Position numbers and translations under genes: made by a program. A stretch of 41,045 nucleotides of DNA from DATAVB01 sp040414495 (GTDB lineage Bacteria > Actinomycetota > Actinomycetes > Mycobacteriales > QHCD01). The DNA lies in the NCBI GenBank assembly GCA_040414495.1, contig JBEDUI010000131.1, forward strand, positions 1-41,045, in the 5' to 3' direction. Shown one piece after another: positions 18,001-26,358 of this stretch; positions within the stretch are counted from its first letter, which is position 1, and each line of letters opens with the position of its first letter. Under the pieces are notes generated by a model. That model was not told the DNA's origin, searched no databases, and saw only the letters and a list, made by a program, of their open reading frames with translations.

Positions 18001-18213
18001 CTGGGCCGCGGCGGCAGCGCGAAGGTGCAGGAGCAGCCGCCGCTGGCCGACGACGAGGACCCGAACTGGGCGCGCGACCTGGTCGAGACGGTGGCGTCCG
18101 GGATGGGTGGGGCGCAGTTCCTGGCCGTACCCGGGTCGGGTTGCCGGACGTGCGCCGGCCGGCCCAGCTGTCCCGCGGTCGACGACGGCCGCCAGGTCCC
18201 GGGTACGGAGTGA
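15019..18213 (+). CDS. adnA: AdnA: helicase-nuclease subunit of the AdnAB DNA-end resection complex
   Basis: UvrD-like protein of about 1064 residues, partner of AdnB. The motor domain has Walker A GPGTGKT (59-65), DEYQD (267-271), GDPDQSIYAFRG and motif VI VAVTRARQRL. The C-terminal RecB-type nuclease shows GNLIH, GRVD, IDLKTG (D946, K948) and QLGTY. Four cysteines, C823 and C1042-x2-C1045-x5-C1051, have the spacing of the Fe-S clasp seen in AddB-type nucleases. ATG at 15019 is chosen; the frame is open to 14947, but that part is made from the 28-bp duplication. Its stop is five bases before the adnB start. Function, by family knowledge: dimeric ATP-driven resection of double-strand breaks. 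Confidence 0.93.
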   Translation: MSVTGQLIGGVTSADGGRAPRAGYRLVRPLPHAQRAPDLDESQQAVVDHSGGPLLVLAGPGTGKTATIVEAVVDRIANRGVDPESVLLLTFSRRAAIELRGRVTARLGRTTREPLARTFHSYAFGLLRARAVAHSEPAPRLLAGPEQDLVIRELLRGHAEDGATIWPAELRPALRTRGFAEELRDLLLRAVERGVDARQLARYGRKFDRPDWLAAAKFLQEYLDVTALSGSTAYDPAELIRAAVDALRGDPALLSRERASRRHIFVDEYQDTDPAQEELLKVLGAGADELVVVGDPDQSIYAFRGADPTALRQFPQEFPAPDGTDAPTVALRVSRRCGAALLAASRRVADRLTGPAAHRRLVAPVELPDGVAEVHLLRSPSEEAAYIAHRLRAAHLRDGVPWREMAVLVRSTTRTLPQLRRALLSAGVPLAVGGDELPLIDQPSVAAMLMLLRVALGAVELSEEMAVELLTSPFGGADALGLRRLRRELRGLEIGAGGRRSSGELLVEALTDPAATTLADDRAVRPVRRLLGLLRTARETGETGSAEDVLWAVWTASGLAPTWEQASRLGGAIGAAADRDLDAMVAVFEAAARYVDRLPAAGPIGFLEHLAGQQIPGDTLAPRTPQGDVVRVLTAHAAKGLQWQQVFVAGVQEGVWPDLRRRGSLLGSELLVDVVAGHDPSDIWSVAPLLDEERRLFYVAVTRARQRLVVTAVRGDEETPSRLLDELDPLPPGEERPFTDVPRALALPAMVAELRCVATDPSERRARRHAAARQLGRLARAGVPGAAPEEWWGLAPLSDERPLRDADEPVPVSPSAVEKFGRCQLRWMLESVGASGGPAAPQAIGNLIHDLAAWSASPDKPDPAELAARLDELLTALDLGGGWAQRKERERAHTMLGNFLGWLAGHDRDLVGAELPLRVPIGDRAVLNGRVDRLERDHRGRLVVIDLKTGRSAPPKGDLPRQPQLGTYQLAITEGGFADIAGDSRESGGAALVQLGRGGSAKVQEQPPLADDEDPNWARDLVETVASGMGGAQFLAVPGSGCRTCAGRPSCPAVDDGRQVPGTE

Positions 18214-18218
18214 GTCCG

Positions 18219-21200
18219 ATGCCCGCTACGAAAGCTGCGAAGCCGCCCGCGTCCGGCAAGAAATCCTTCTCGTCCGCGGAAATCGCTGAGGCGCTGGGAT
18301 TGCCGTGCCCGACGCCGGAGCAGCAGGCCGTGATCGTCGCCCCGCTGGCGCCGGCGGTCGTGGTCGCCGGCGCCGGTTCGGGCAAGACCGAGACGATGGT
18401 GTCCCGGGTCGTCTGGCTGGTGGCGAACGGGCATGTAGCGGCCGACCGGGTGCTGGGCCTGACGTTCACCACCAAGGCCGCCGCCGAATTGGGTGCCCGA
18501 CTGCGCTCGCGGCTCGGCCAGCTGCGGGCCCGGCCCGAATTCGGGCTGGACGGCGACGCGGCCGCCGGCGAGCCGACCGTGTCCACGTACCACTCGTACG
18601 CCTCGCGGCTGGTCGGCGAACACGCGCTGCGGCTGGCGGTCGAGCCGTCCTCGCGGCTGCTCACGCCGGCCTCGACCTGGCAGGTCGCGGCGCGGGTGGT
18701 GCACGGGTACGAGGACGACCTGCCGAACGTCGACTACGCCGAGGCGTCGGTGACCGCGGCTGTACTCGACCTGGCCGGCGAGCTGGCCGAGCATTTGAGC
18801 GAGCCGGAGCGGTTGGCCGCCTGGACCGCGGAGTTCGTTGCCCAGGCGGAGGCGCTGCCGCGTAAGGACCGGCGCAAGGGCCCGTACGCCGATGTCGCCA
18901 AGGTGCTGAAGGTCGCCCGGGCCCGGGCCGAGTTGGTGCCGCTGCTGAGCGCATACCGGGAAGCCAAGCGGGAAAGCGGTTCGCTGGACTTTGGCGACCA
19001 GTTGGCGTTGGCGGCCCGGATCGCGCAGGCCGCGCCGGAGGTCGGGCGGATCGAGCGGTCCCGGTACGACGTGGTGCTGCTGGATGAGTACCAGGACACC
19101 AGCCACGCCCAGCTGACCCTGCTGCGAGCGCTGTTCGGCGGCGGTCATCCGGTCACCGCGGTCGGCGACCCGTGCCAGTCGATTTACGGCTGGCGGGGCG
19201 CCGCGGCCGGCAGCCTGGGCCGGTTCCCGCAGCAGTTCCCGCACCGAAACGGCAAGCCCGCGGCCGTACTCCCGCTGACCACCAGCTTCCGCAACGGCCG
19301 CCGGGTACTCGACGTGGCCAACTACCTGTCCGGTCCGCTGCGGGCCGACGGGGTCGACGTCGGCGTGCTCACGCCCGGTCCGGCCTGCGGCGAGGCGGCG
19401 GTGACGGCGGCGCTACTGCCCACTGTGGACGATGAAGCCGAGTGGGTGGCCGACGAGATCGCTTCGCTGTGGGCGGCGGATGAGGCGGACCGGGAGGAGT
19501 ACGGGCAGGGCCGCAGCATCGCCGTCCTGGCCCGGCGGCGGGTCGCGTTCTCTTTGCTGGAACGGGCTTTGCGGGCTCGTGGAGTCCCGGTTGAGTTGGT
19601 CGGCCTGGGTGGTCTGCTGGCCACGGCCGAGGTACGGGATGTGGTCGCGACGCTCTCGGTACTGCACGATCCCGGGGCCGGGTCGGCGCTGGTCCGGCTG
19701 CTGACCGGGGCGCGTTGGCGGATCGGTCCACGTGACCTGGCCGCTTTGTACCGCCGGGCGCGGCGGTTGGCCCAGCCGGCCGAAGTCACGCCGGACTCCG
19801 ACGGGCCGTTCGTCCCGGAGCCGTCGGTGGCCGATGCGGTCGAGGACGCGAGCCTGGTCGAGGCGTTGGATTCGCCCGGGCCGGCCAGTGCGTATTCGGT
19901 CGAGGGCTACCGGAGGCTGGATACGTTACGGCGCGAGCTGGCGGCGCTGCGGCTGCGCACGGCGGCGCCATTGCCGGAGTTGGTCGCCGACGTCGAGCGG
20001 ACGTTGCGGGTCGACGTGGAGGTGGTGGCCGGCGGCGGTACCCGGGCTCACCTGGACCGGTTCCTCGACGTGGCCGCGCAGTTCGCCGAGGACGCCGAAT
20101 ACGCCACACTGGGGGCGTTTCTGGCTTATCTGCAGGCGGCCGAGGACCAGGAACGCGGCCTGGAGGCGGGCGAAATCTCGGTCGCCGGGGACCGGGTCCA
20201 GATCCTCACCGTGCACGCGGCCAAGGGCCTGGAATGGGACGTAGTCGCCGTGCCCGGCCTGACCGCCGACGTTTTCCCGGACCGCAAGTCGATGTCCGGG
20301 TCGGGGTGGACGACCGCCCTCGGCGCGCTGCCGTATCCATTGCGCGGTGACGCGGCCGAGCTGCCACAGTTCGATGTGGACAGTGCGTCCGATGCCAAGG
20401 AGCTGTCGAACGAGTTGGGCGCGTTCGTCAGTGCTGGTAAGGAACGCGGCGAGCGGGAGGAGCGGCGGCTCGCCTACGTCGCGGTGACCCGGGCCCGGCA
20501 GCGACTCCTGTGCTCCGGGTACTGGTGGGATCAGGCGATCGAGCCGCGCGGGCCGTCGGACTTCCTGACCGAGATCTGTGCGGTTGACTCGGTCGATGTG
20601 GTGCGGTGGACGCCGCCGCCGGAGGACGGCGCGGTCAATCCAGTGCTGGAACGGGATCGGAGCGTGCGCTGGCCGATCGACCCGCTGGGCAACCGCCGGG
20701 ATGCGGTGGCCGAGGCGGCGTCGCTCGTTCGCGCCGCGTTGGAGCAGGACGACGCCGGCGTGGGCCAGGGCGAGCTGTTCGACGCCGAGGCGACCGAGTG
20801 GACCGACGACGTGACAATCCTGCTGGCCGAACGGGATCAACCCCAGCAAGTGACCGTCGCCGTACCGATTCCCGATCACCTGTCGGTGTCGGCGCTGGTG
20901 ACGTTGCGCCGTGACCCGGCCGAGCTGGCCCGCCGGATCCGTCGCCCGATGCCGAACAAGCCGGCGCCCCTGGCCCGTCGTGGTACGGCGTTCCATGCCT
21001 GGCTGGAGCAGCGGTTCGCCGGCGAGCGGCTGCTGGATCTGGACGAGCTGCCCGGCGCGGCCGACGACAGCGCGGTCGCCGACGCGGATCTGGAGCAACT
21101 GCAGGAGCAGTTTTTACGCAGTGAGTGGGCCGACCGTCGGCCGGTTGAGGTCGAGGTGCCGTTCGAGACCCGGATCGGTCAGCTGCTTGTACGGGGTCGG

Positions 21201-21464
21201 ATGGACGCGGTTTTCGCGGATTCTGATGGCGGTTTCTCGGTGGTCGACTGGAAAACCGGGGCCGAGCCGACCGGCAACGCGATGCGGGCGGCGGCGGTGC
21301 AGTTGGCGGCGTACCGGGTCGCGTGGGCTGAGTTAGCTGAATGTCCGCCGGAACGGGTACGGGCGGCGTTTCACTACGTTCGGTCCGGCCGGACGATCGC
21401 GCCGGTTGACCTGCTCGACGCGGACGGGCTGGTTGCCCTGGTCTCCGCGCTGCCGCAGGACTGA
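18219..21464 (+). CDS. adnB: AdnB: helicase-nuclease subunit of the AdnAB complex
   Basis: UvrD-like protein of about 1081 residues. The motor motifs are complete: GAGSGKT (51-57), DEYQD (289-293), GDPCQSIYGWRG, an extended DAAKGLEWD-like region (VHAAKGLEWD) and VAVTRARQRL. The C-terminal nuclease has GTAFH, GRMDAVF, VDWKTG (D1010, K1012) and QLAAY, but, unlike AdnA, no cysteine cluster. In mycobacteria AdnB supplies the main motor for AdnAB and both nucleases cut. ATG at 18219 follows the adnA stop by five bases, a sign of co-translation of a 1:1 complex. The gene is intact. Confidence 0.93.
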   Translation: MPATKAAKPPASGKKSFSSAEIAEALGLPCPTPEQQAVIVAPLAPAVVVAGAGSGKTETMVSRVVWLVANGHVAADRVLGLTFTTKAAAELGARLRSRLGQLRARPEFGLDGDAAAGEPTVSTYHSYASRLVGEHALRLAVEPSSRLLTPASTWQVAARVVHGYEDDLPNVDYAEASVTAAVLDLAGELAEHLSEPERLAAWTAEFVAQAEALPRKDRRKGPYADVAKVLKVARARAELVPLLSAYREAKRESGSLDFGDQLALAARIAQAAPEVGRIERSRYDVVLLDEYQDTSHAQLTLLRALFGGGHPVTAVGDPCQSIYGWRGAAAGSLGRFPQQFPHRNGKPAAVLPLTTSFRNGRRVLDVANYLSGPLRADGVDVGVLTPGPACGEAAVTAALLPTVDDEAEWVADEIASLWAADEADREEYGQGRSIAVLARRRVAFSLLERALRARGVPVELVGLGGLLATAEVRDVVATLSVLHDPGAGSALVRLLTGARWRIGPRDLAALYRRARRLAQPAEVTPDSDGPFVPEPSVADAVEDASLVEALDSPGPASAYSVEGYRRLDTLRRELAALRLRTAAPLPELVADVERTLRVDVEVVAGGGTRAHLDRFLDVAAQFAEDAEYATLGAFLAYLQAAEDQERGLEAGEISVAGDRVQILTVHAAKGLEWDVVAVPGLTADVFPDRKSMSGSGWTTALGALPYPLRGDAAELPQFDVDSASDAKELSNELGAFVSAGKERGEREERRLAYVAVTRARQRLLCSGYWWDQAIEPRGPSDFLTEICAVDSVDVVRWTPPPEDGAVNPVLERDRSVRWPIDPLGNRRDAVAEAASLVRAALEQDDAGVGQGELFDAEATEWTDDVTILLAERDQPQQVTVAVPIPDHLSVSALVTLRRDPAELARRIRRPMPNKPAPLARRGTAFHAWLEQRFAGERLLDLDELPGAADDSAVADADLEQLQEQFLRSEWADRRPVEVEVPFETRIGQLLVRGRMDAVFADSDGGFSVVDWKTGAEPTGNAMRAAAVQLAAYRVAWAELAECPPERVRAAFHYVRSGRTIAPVDLLDADGLVALVSALPQD

Positions 21465-21763
21465 GTCCCAGCCGCGACCGACCAACGCGGGTTTCCGCGC
21501 GACCGTCGCAAATCCTGCGCGTCCAACACGAATTCCGCGCGACCAAGGCGACCGTCCCAACCCCGCGCGACGGACGAGCGAACGCAGCTTGCCCAGCCAG
21601 CCCGACCCGTTCTGCAGCGACCGTGACACCAGTGCGGAAAATCGCCGTCGTAGCGACCCTCTTGTCACGTTCGCTGCAGCCAGCGCGAATGCGGCAGCAA
21701 ACCCGAGGCCCAACCGTTCAGATGGCCGAGCAAGATCAACTCGCGATGGCCTAGGTTCTCCCT
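21465..21763. other. Gene-free stretch after adnB with a 20-nt periodic array
   Basis: No plausible gene. The first part (about 21471-21571) repeats variants of a TTCCGCGCGACC core about every 20 bases. The rest has no recognised feature apart from the promoter region of the M20 peptidase gene. Confidence 0.55.
21471..21571. repeat. Degenerate short-period array (TTCCGCGCGACC core)
   Basis: Cores at 21492-21504, 21511-21524, 21531-21544 and 21561-21571 share CCGCGCGAC or close variants. A weaker copy (GCCGCGACC) lies near 21471. Spacing is 20, 20 and about 28 bases. Confidence 0.6.
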
Positions 21764-23143
21764 ATGAGCGACGAACGTACCTACGTAGCCGACCACATCG
21801 AGGATCTGCATCAGGACCTGCGTTCCTGGCTGGCGATTCCGTCCATCAGCGCCGATCCGACTCGGGCCGGCGATGTGCGGCGCAACGCCGAGTGGTTGGC
21901 CGATGCGTTCACCCGCACCGGCTTTCCGACCGTCGAAATCTGGGAGACGCCGGGCCAGCCGGCCGTCTTCGCCGAGTGGCCGGCGGCCGAGCCGGACGCG
22001 CAGACCGTCGTCGTTTACGGCCACCACGATGTGCAGCCGGTGGACCCCGAGGAGTTGTGGGAACGGCCGCCGTTCGAGCCCACGATCGTCGGCGACGAGC
22101 TGTACGCCCGGGGCGCCTCCGACGACAAGGGCCAGCTGCTCTTTCACCTGCTGGCATTGCGCGCGCACCTGTCCGCGACCGGGCGCACCAGCCCGGCGGT
22201 GACTCTGCGCTACGTCATCGAAGGCGAGGAGGAATCCGGCTCGCCGCATTTCGCCGACCTGCTGCGTGAGCGGCGCGCCCGGCTCGATTGCGACGTCATT
22301 GTCGTCACCGACACCGGCGTCTTCGGCCGGGACACTCCGAGCATTTGTATGGGCATGCGCGGACTGGCCGATGGCGAGATCCGCTTCCATGGGCCGGATG
22401 GAGACCTGCACTCCGGTTCATTCGGCGGCGCGGTGCCCAATCCGCTGACCGAACTGGCCAAACTGCTGGCCGCGTTGCATGACGAGAACCGGGTCGTCCA
22501 GCTGCCCGGGTTTTACGACGACGTGGTGCCGCTCACCGATGCCGAACGGGCGGCGTTCGCCAAGCTCCCGTTCGACGAGCAGGAATTCCTGACCGGGCCG
22601 GCGCAGTCGCGGGCCGCTGTCGGCGAGGCCGGCTACTCGACGCTGGAACGGATCTGGGCCCGGCCGACCGCGGAGATCAACGGCTTCTGGGGCGGCTACA
22701 CCGGACCGGGGCACAAGACGATCGTGCCGAGCGACGCATACGCCAAACTCTCGTTCCGGCTCGTGGCCAACCAGGATCCGGCCAAAATTCAGGCCTCGCT
22801 GCAGGAGTTCGTCCGGCAGCACACGCCGGACGGCATCACCGCGACGGTCGAGTTCTTCGGCGGCGGGGTGAAGCCGTCGCTCTCGCCGCTGGACCACCCG
22901 GCGACCCAGGCGGTGTTGCGTTCGATGGAGCGCGCGTTCGAGACCGACATTCTGCTGACCCGGGAAGGCGGCAGCGGGCCCGAGGCCGACCTGGCCGAGG
23001 TTCTTGGTGCGCCGGTTGTGTTCCTCGGTGTCGGACTGCCCAGCGACCGAATCCACGCGCCGAATGAGCGGGTCGTATTGCCGCAGCTCTACAAGGGCGC
23101 CGAGGCGGCCGCCTATTTGTGGAGCGAATTGGCGGGTCGTTGA
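21764..23143 (+). CDS. M20-family metallopeptidase (dipeptidase)
   Basis: Cytoplasmic di-zinc peptidase of 459 residues. Metal and catalytic motifs are in order: GHHDVQPVDP, RGASDDKGQ, EGEEESGS (catalytic Glu and ligand) and GPDGDLHSGSFGG in the dimerization lid. The C-terminal HAPNERV supplies the last His ligand. It matches the M20 dipeptidase/CPG2 group acting on short peptides; the exact substrate is not given by sequence. ATG at 21764. It stands alone between gene-free stretches. Confidence 0.93.
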   Translation: MSDERTYVADHIEDLHQDLRSWLAIPSISADPTRAGDVRRNAEWLADAFTRTGFPTVEIWETPGQPAVFAEWPAAEPDAQTVVVYGHHDVQPVDPEELWERPPFEPTIVGDELYARGASDDKGQLLFHLLALRAHLSATGRTSPAVTLRYVIEGEEESGSPHFADLLRERRARLDCDVIVVTDTGVFGRDTPSICMGMRGLADGEIRFHGPDGDLHSGSFGGAVPNPLTELAKLLAALHDENRVVQLPGFYDDVVPLTDAERAAFAKLPFDEQEFLTGPAQSRAAVGEAGYSTLERIWARPTAEINGFWGGYTGPGHKTIVPSDAYAKLSFRLVANQDPAKIQASLQEFVRQHTPDGITATVEFFGGGVKPSLSPLDHPATQAVLRSMERAFETDILLTREGGSGPEADLAEVLGAPVVFLGVGLPSDRIHAPNERVVLPQLYKGAEAAAYLWSELAGR

Positions 23144-23295
23144 GACATTTTCGTGACGCGAATCGGTTTTGTTGTTGTATCACGGGCAAAATCCGATCCG
23201 AGGCGGCGCGAAACTGGCCGGCAACGCGGCAGATTTGGCTTTATTTCGGGGTAGTCGCCTATGCTCGGGCGGGCACCGCGGGGAGGTGAACGGAC

Positions 23296-24711
23296 GTGGA
23301 GCTTGGCGGTTGGTACCCCGACCCCGACGGCACGCCCGGCCTGGTCCGTTGGTGGGACGGGAACGGCTGGACTGAGCACACCGCACCGGCCGGGTCGGCG
23401 CAGACTCGACGCCCGCCGGAGCCCGAGCAGCCGCGGCGCTGGTGGCAGTGGCGGCGCACGACGTCCTCGGACTCGCCCTCCTCCGAGCGGGCGTACCACG
23501 ACTGGCGTGACCGGCCGGCGGTGTCGAACCCGCCGGTGGTGCCTTACGACGATCCGTCGGCCGGGATTTTCAATGCGCCGTACCAAGCTTCTTTGGAGGC
23601 CGAGCCGGTCTCGCCGGGCCAGGCGACGCCGTACGAGGACCCGGCTGCCGGTATTTACGCCGCGCGCATGGGCGAATCGCCGCCCGATTCTCGTTCGGCA
23701 TGGGGTAGCAGTGGCCCGGACTCCGCTGGTGGTTGGCAGGCCGGACGCGCCGATTCCGACGATCGGGTGGTGCCTGGCGCTGATAGGTACGGGGATCCAG
23801 ACGGCTGGACCGGCGAGTCCGACGACAGCCTGCCGCGCCTCGCTGAATCCGACGCGGTCAGCTTTGGCTCGCCGAGCGAACGGTACGGGTCGTCCGATCG
23901 GCGGCTGTTCGGCTCCGCGTCGAGTCAGGGCACTGGCCGGATACCGGAATTTCTGCGTGGCCCTGCGCTGGGCTATTCGTTTCTCGCGTTGCTGATTGTC
24001 GGCGTGGTAGTTGTCGGTCTGGTAGTGACCGGCAACAAGCAACCGGCGCAGCAGGCTCCCGACGCCTTGGCCAGCCCGCCGGGGTCCACTCAGGACAATC
24101 GGCCGCCGCTTGAGCAGCTGTGCGCGAATACCCAACCGTCCAAACCGGACAAGCGAGCGCCCAACCCCGCTCCGCCGGCGGGCCCGCGACTGACTGACAC
24201 CCAGGCCCATATCTCGTATGCCGAACAAGGTGCGCCGTTCCGCCTGTGGGACCGGGGGACCTGGGGACAGATCGGTGGCGGGCTCGGTGAAACATTTACC
24301 ACTGGGCAGTACTTCGTCACCCAGGCTGAGACACCGGACAACAGTCCGTACATGGCGACGATTTTGTCCGGCACCGTACCGGCAACCTACGGCGACGACC
24401 CGCACCCCAATATCGAATGCGCGGCCCGAGTAATAGCGGACGACGTACGGGCGTCGTATTATCCGCAACCAAATACCCGAAAGCCGATTGCCGCGAAACA
24501 AATGACGATCAGCGGCAATCCAGCGTATTTCCTGGAATTCCATCTCGCCTTCAACCAGCCTGGTTACGACGCGAAGGGCGAGCTGGTAGCGATTTGCGTG
24601 ATCGATGTGCCAGGTAATAAAGCAGCTGCGCTGTACGTATCGATTCCCGACACACACCGGCAGTACGACAAAATCGTGCAACCGTTGATCTCATCAATCC
24701 GCGTCGGCTAA
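23296..24711 (+). CDS. DUF2510 domain single-pass membrane protein
   Basis: Protein of 471 residues with no assigned function. The N-terminus has a DUF2510 module (GWYPDPDGTPGLVRWWDGNGW, at about residues 5-25: key residues W6, Y7, W19, W20, W25). A long disordered region rich in Ser, Pro and Asp follows, with two related peptides PYDDPSAGIFNA (83-94) and PYEDPAAGIYAA (112-123). A transmembrane segment lies at about 225-246 (FLALLIVGVVVVGLVV). The C-terminal 220 residues are a probable extracytoplasmic domain. GTG at 23296 has GGGGAGGTGA upstream. DUF2510 is common at the N-terminus of actinobacterial membrane proteins. Confidence 0.75.
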   Translation: MELGGWYPDPDGTPGLVRWWDGNGWTEHTAPAGSAQTRRPPEPEQPRRWWQWRRTTSSDSPSSERAYHDWRDRPAVSNPPVVPYDDPSAGIFNAPYQASLEAEPVSPGQATPYEDPAAGIYAARMGESPPDSRSAWGSSGPDSAGGWQAGRADSDDRVVPGADRYGDPDGWTGESDDSLPRLAESDAVSFGSPSERYGSSDRRLFGSASSQGTGRIPEFLRGPALGYSFLALLIVGVVVVGLVVTGNKQPAQQAPDALASPPGSTQDNRPPLEQLCANTQPSKPDKRAPNPAPPAGPRLTDTQAHISYAEQGAPFRLWDRGTWGQIGGGLGETFTTGQYFVTQAETPDNSPYMATILSGTVPATYGDDPHPNIECAARVIADDVRASYYPQPNTRKPIAAKQMTISGNPAYFLEFHLAFNQPGYDAKGELVAICVIDVPGNKAAALYVSIPDTHRQYDKIVQPLISSIRVG

Positions 24712-24779
24712 TCAATGGCGCAGCGTCGGCGTTCGTGACACCCGGCTCTGCGGACGGCGGGCTGCTGCTGGGCCGAGAA

Positions 24780-25784
24780 TTACGGGCGGGTGCCGAGCCA
24801 GGAATAGTCGACCTTCTGGCTTGGTAGCGCCGATTTTGCGGCTTGGAGCAGTTGCGCGTTGGTTGGGCGTTGTGGCGCAGAATCGGGCGCGCCAAAGGTG
24901 ACGGTGTCGCCCCCGCCGAGGTCGACCAGCAACTGTCCCTTGTCGAATCGGGCGCGATGGCCGCGCACCTGCTGCGGCCATTGTCCGTTCAGGACGGCGG
25001 GGGTCCCGTAGTTGTGGCTGAGCACCATCTCCACGCGGCCCTGATCGATAGTGGCCCGCCAGCCCCGCGCGTTGCCGAATACGGAGACGATGGGCTTGCC
25101 GTGACAAATGGCGATCGTGCAGCTGATCGGCAGGTCGATGCCAACGGGCGCGGTGTCCTGCACCGAGCTCGCAACCCCGATCGCGTCGGTCCGCGCGGTC
25201 TTGATGTCGGTCCCGGTGCTGGCGTCGGCTCCTGGCTGGGCCGCCGTGGCCGGACCGGTGACGATGACCTTCAGCCAACGTCCGGATCGCCAGGTCCGCT
25301 GGATTTCGTAGCCGTTCTGCACGGCGAAACCGGTCCCTTGCGCGCCGCCGAGGTGAACTGGGACAGTGCCTGTCCCGGGCACCGGACGGTCGGGCGACGG
25401 GGAATCGGTCACCTTGATCCGCACCGAACCGGAGAAAACCCGCGCGCTCGCGGTTGCGCCTTGTTCGTTGATGACGCGTTCGAATTCGGTGACCCCACTC
25501 GGCAGCCACGTCGGGGCAAAGTCGATCGTGGTGCTCAACGCGGCGGTGACCGGACGGCGCGGCGCCGGGGTCGAGGCGATGTTGCGGTCGCGCGGCCCAA
25601 TCGCCTGATACAGCGGGATCACCGCGGCCACGGCGGCGACCGTCGCGGCGGCAGCGACGACGGTGGTGCGGCGCCGGCGGCGCTTGATTCTGGCGTTGAT
25701 GCCGGCGACGACTTCGCCGATGTCCGGCGCGGTGTTGTCGTAGTCGGCCAGGGCGTCCCGGAGCCGCTCTTCGGTGCTGGTCAT
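24780..25784 (-). CDS. Membrane-anchored protein coupled to SigE-family sigma factor (putative anti-sigma partner)
   Basis: Protein of 334 residues: a short cytoplasmic part (STEERLRDALADYDNTAPDIGEVVAGINARI), a very basic stretch (KRRRRR) and one transmembrane segment at about 42-60 (VVAAAATVAAVAAVIPLY). A large extracytoplasmic domain follows. Its ATG overlaps the stop of the sigma-factor gene (ATGA), so it is translationally coupled. By context it is the cognate membrane regulator or effector of the sigma factor. It has no zinc-type HxxxCxxC anti-sigma motif, so the mechanism would differ from ZAS proteins. No known catalytic motif seen. Confidence 0.6.
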   Translation of the reverse strand: MTSTEERLRDALADYDNTAPDIGEVVAGINARIKRRRRRTTVVAAAATVAAVAAVIPLYQAIGPRDRNIASTPAPRRPVTAALSTTIDFAPTWLPSGVTEFERVINEQGATASARVFSGSVRIKVTDSPSPDRPVPGTGTVPVHLGGAQGTGFAVQNGYEIQRTWRSGRWLKVIVTGPATAAQPGADASTGTDIKTARTDAIGVASSVQDTAPVGIDLPISCTIAICHGKPIVSVFGNARGWRATIDQGRVEMVLSHNYGTPAVLNGQWPQQVRGHRARFDKGQLLVDLGGGDTVTFGAPDSAPQRPTNAQLLQAAKSALPSQKVDYSWLGTRP

Positions 25785-26245
25785 CGGGGCTCCTCGGCCG
25801 TCAGGGCCGGGTCGGCCAGCGCACCGCGCAGCGATGCCAACGCCCGGGATTTGTGGCTGCGTACGGTTCCGAGCGTGCAACCGAGCAGCTCGGCGATTTC
25901 GTTCTCCTGCAGGCCTTCGTAGTACGTAAGCACCAGAACCGCGCGCTGCTGGCGGGACAGACCGGAAAGGTGCTGCCAGACTCGCGCGCTATCAGCCGAT
26001 TCGGCGGACATGCCGGGCTGATGCCGCACGGTCCAGCGCCGCCGCCAGGAGAGGAACTCATGCGTGATCGCACGGCGGACGTAGAGTTCGGGAACCTCGC
26101 TGCGGGTGATCCGACGCCAGCGGGCGTGCAGCTTCACCATCACGTGTTGCACGATCTCCTGAGCCGAATGGGGGTCACCGGTTAGCGCGGTCGCGTAACG
26201 CACCAGCGCGGGTAATCGCGCAGCCACGAACTCATCGAACGTCAC
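25781..26245 (-). CDS. SigE-family ECF RNA polymerase sigma factor
   Basis: ECF sigma factor of about 154 residues with region 2 (FVAARLPALVRYATALTGD...VMVKLHARW) and region 4 (LSGLSRQQRAVLVLTYYEGLQENEIAELLGCTLGTVRSHKSRAL). It ends just beyond region 4, as normal for the short SigE-type family of actinomycetes. GTG at 26245 is preferred over upstream starts because GGGAGGATC lies before it and the protein then begins with the family's usual VTFDEFVAARL. It is the first gene of a two-gene unit with the overlapping membrane protein. Confidence 0.88.
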   Translation of the reverse strand: MTFDEFVAARLPALVRYATALTGDPHSAQEIVQHVMVKLHARWRRITRSEVPELYVRRAITHEFLSWRRRWTVRHQPGMSAESADSARVWQHLSGLSRQQRAVLVLTYYEGLQENEIAELLGCTLGTVRSHKSRALASLRGALADPALTAEEPR

Positions 26246-26358
26246 GTGTGGATCCTCCCGCGCGGTCGTCAACAAGGACGCCTGAGCCGGCACAGAGGTT
26301 GTGCGGTCACCGAGATTTTCTGCCGACCGGATCCGGCCGTCGAGCCGGAGCATCGTGA

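Noticed and set aside
17337..19244. 635-codon minus-strand ORF across the adnA/adnB junction
   Set aside because: It is a shadow of two genes with complete helicase motifs.
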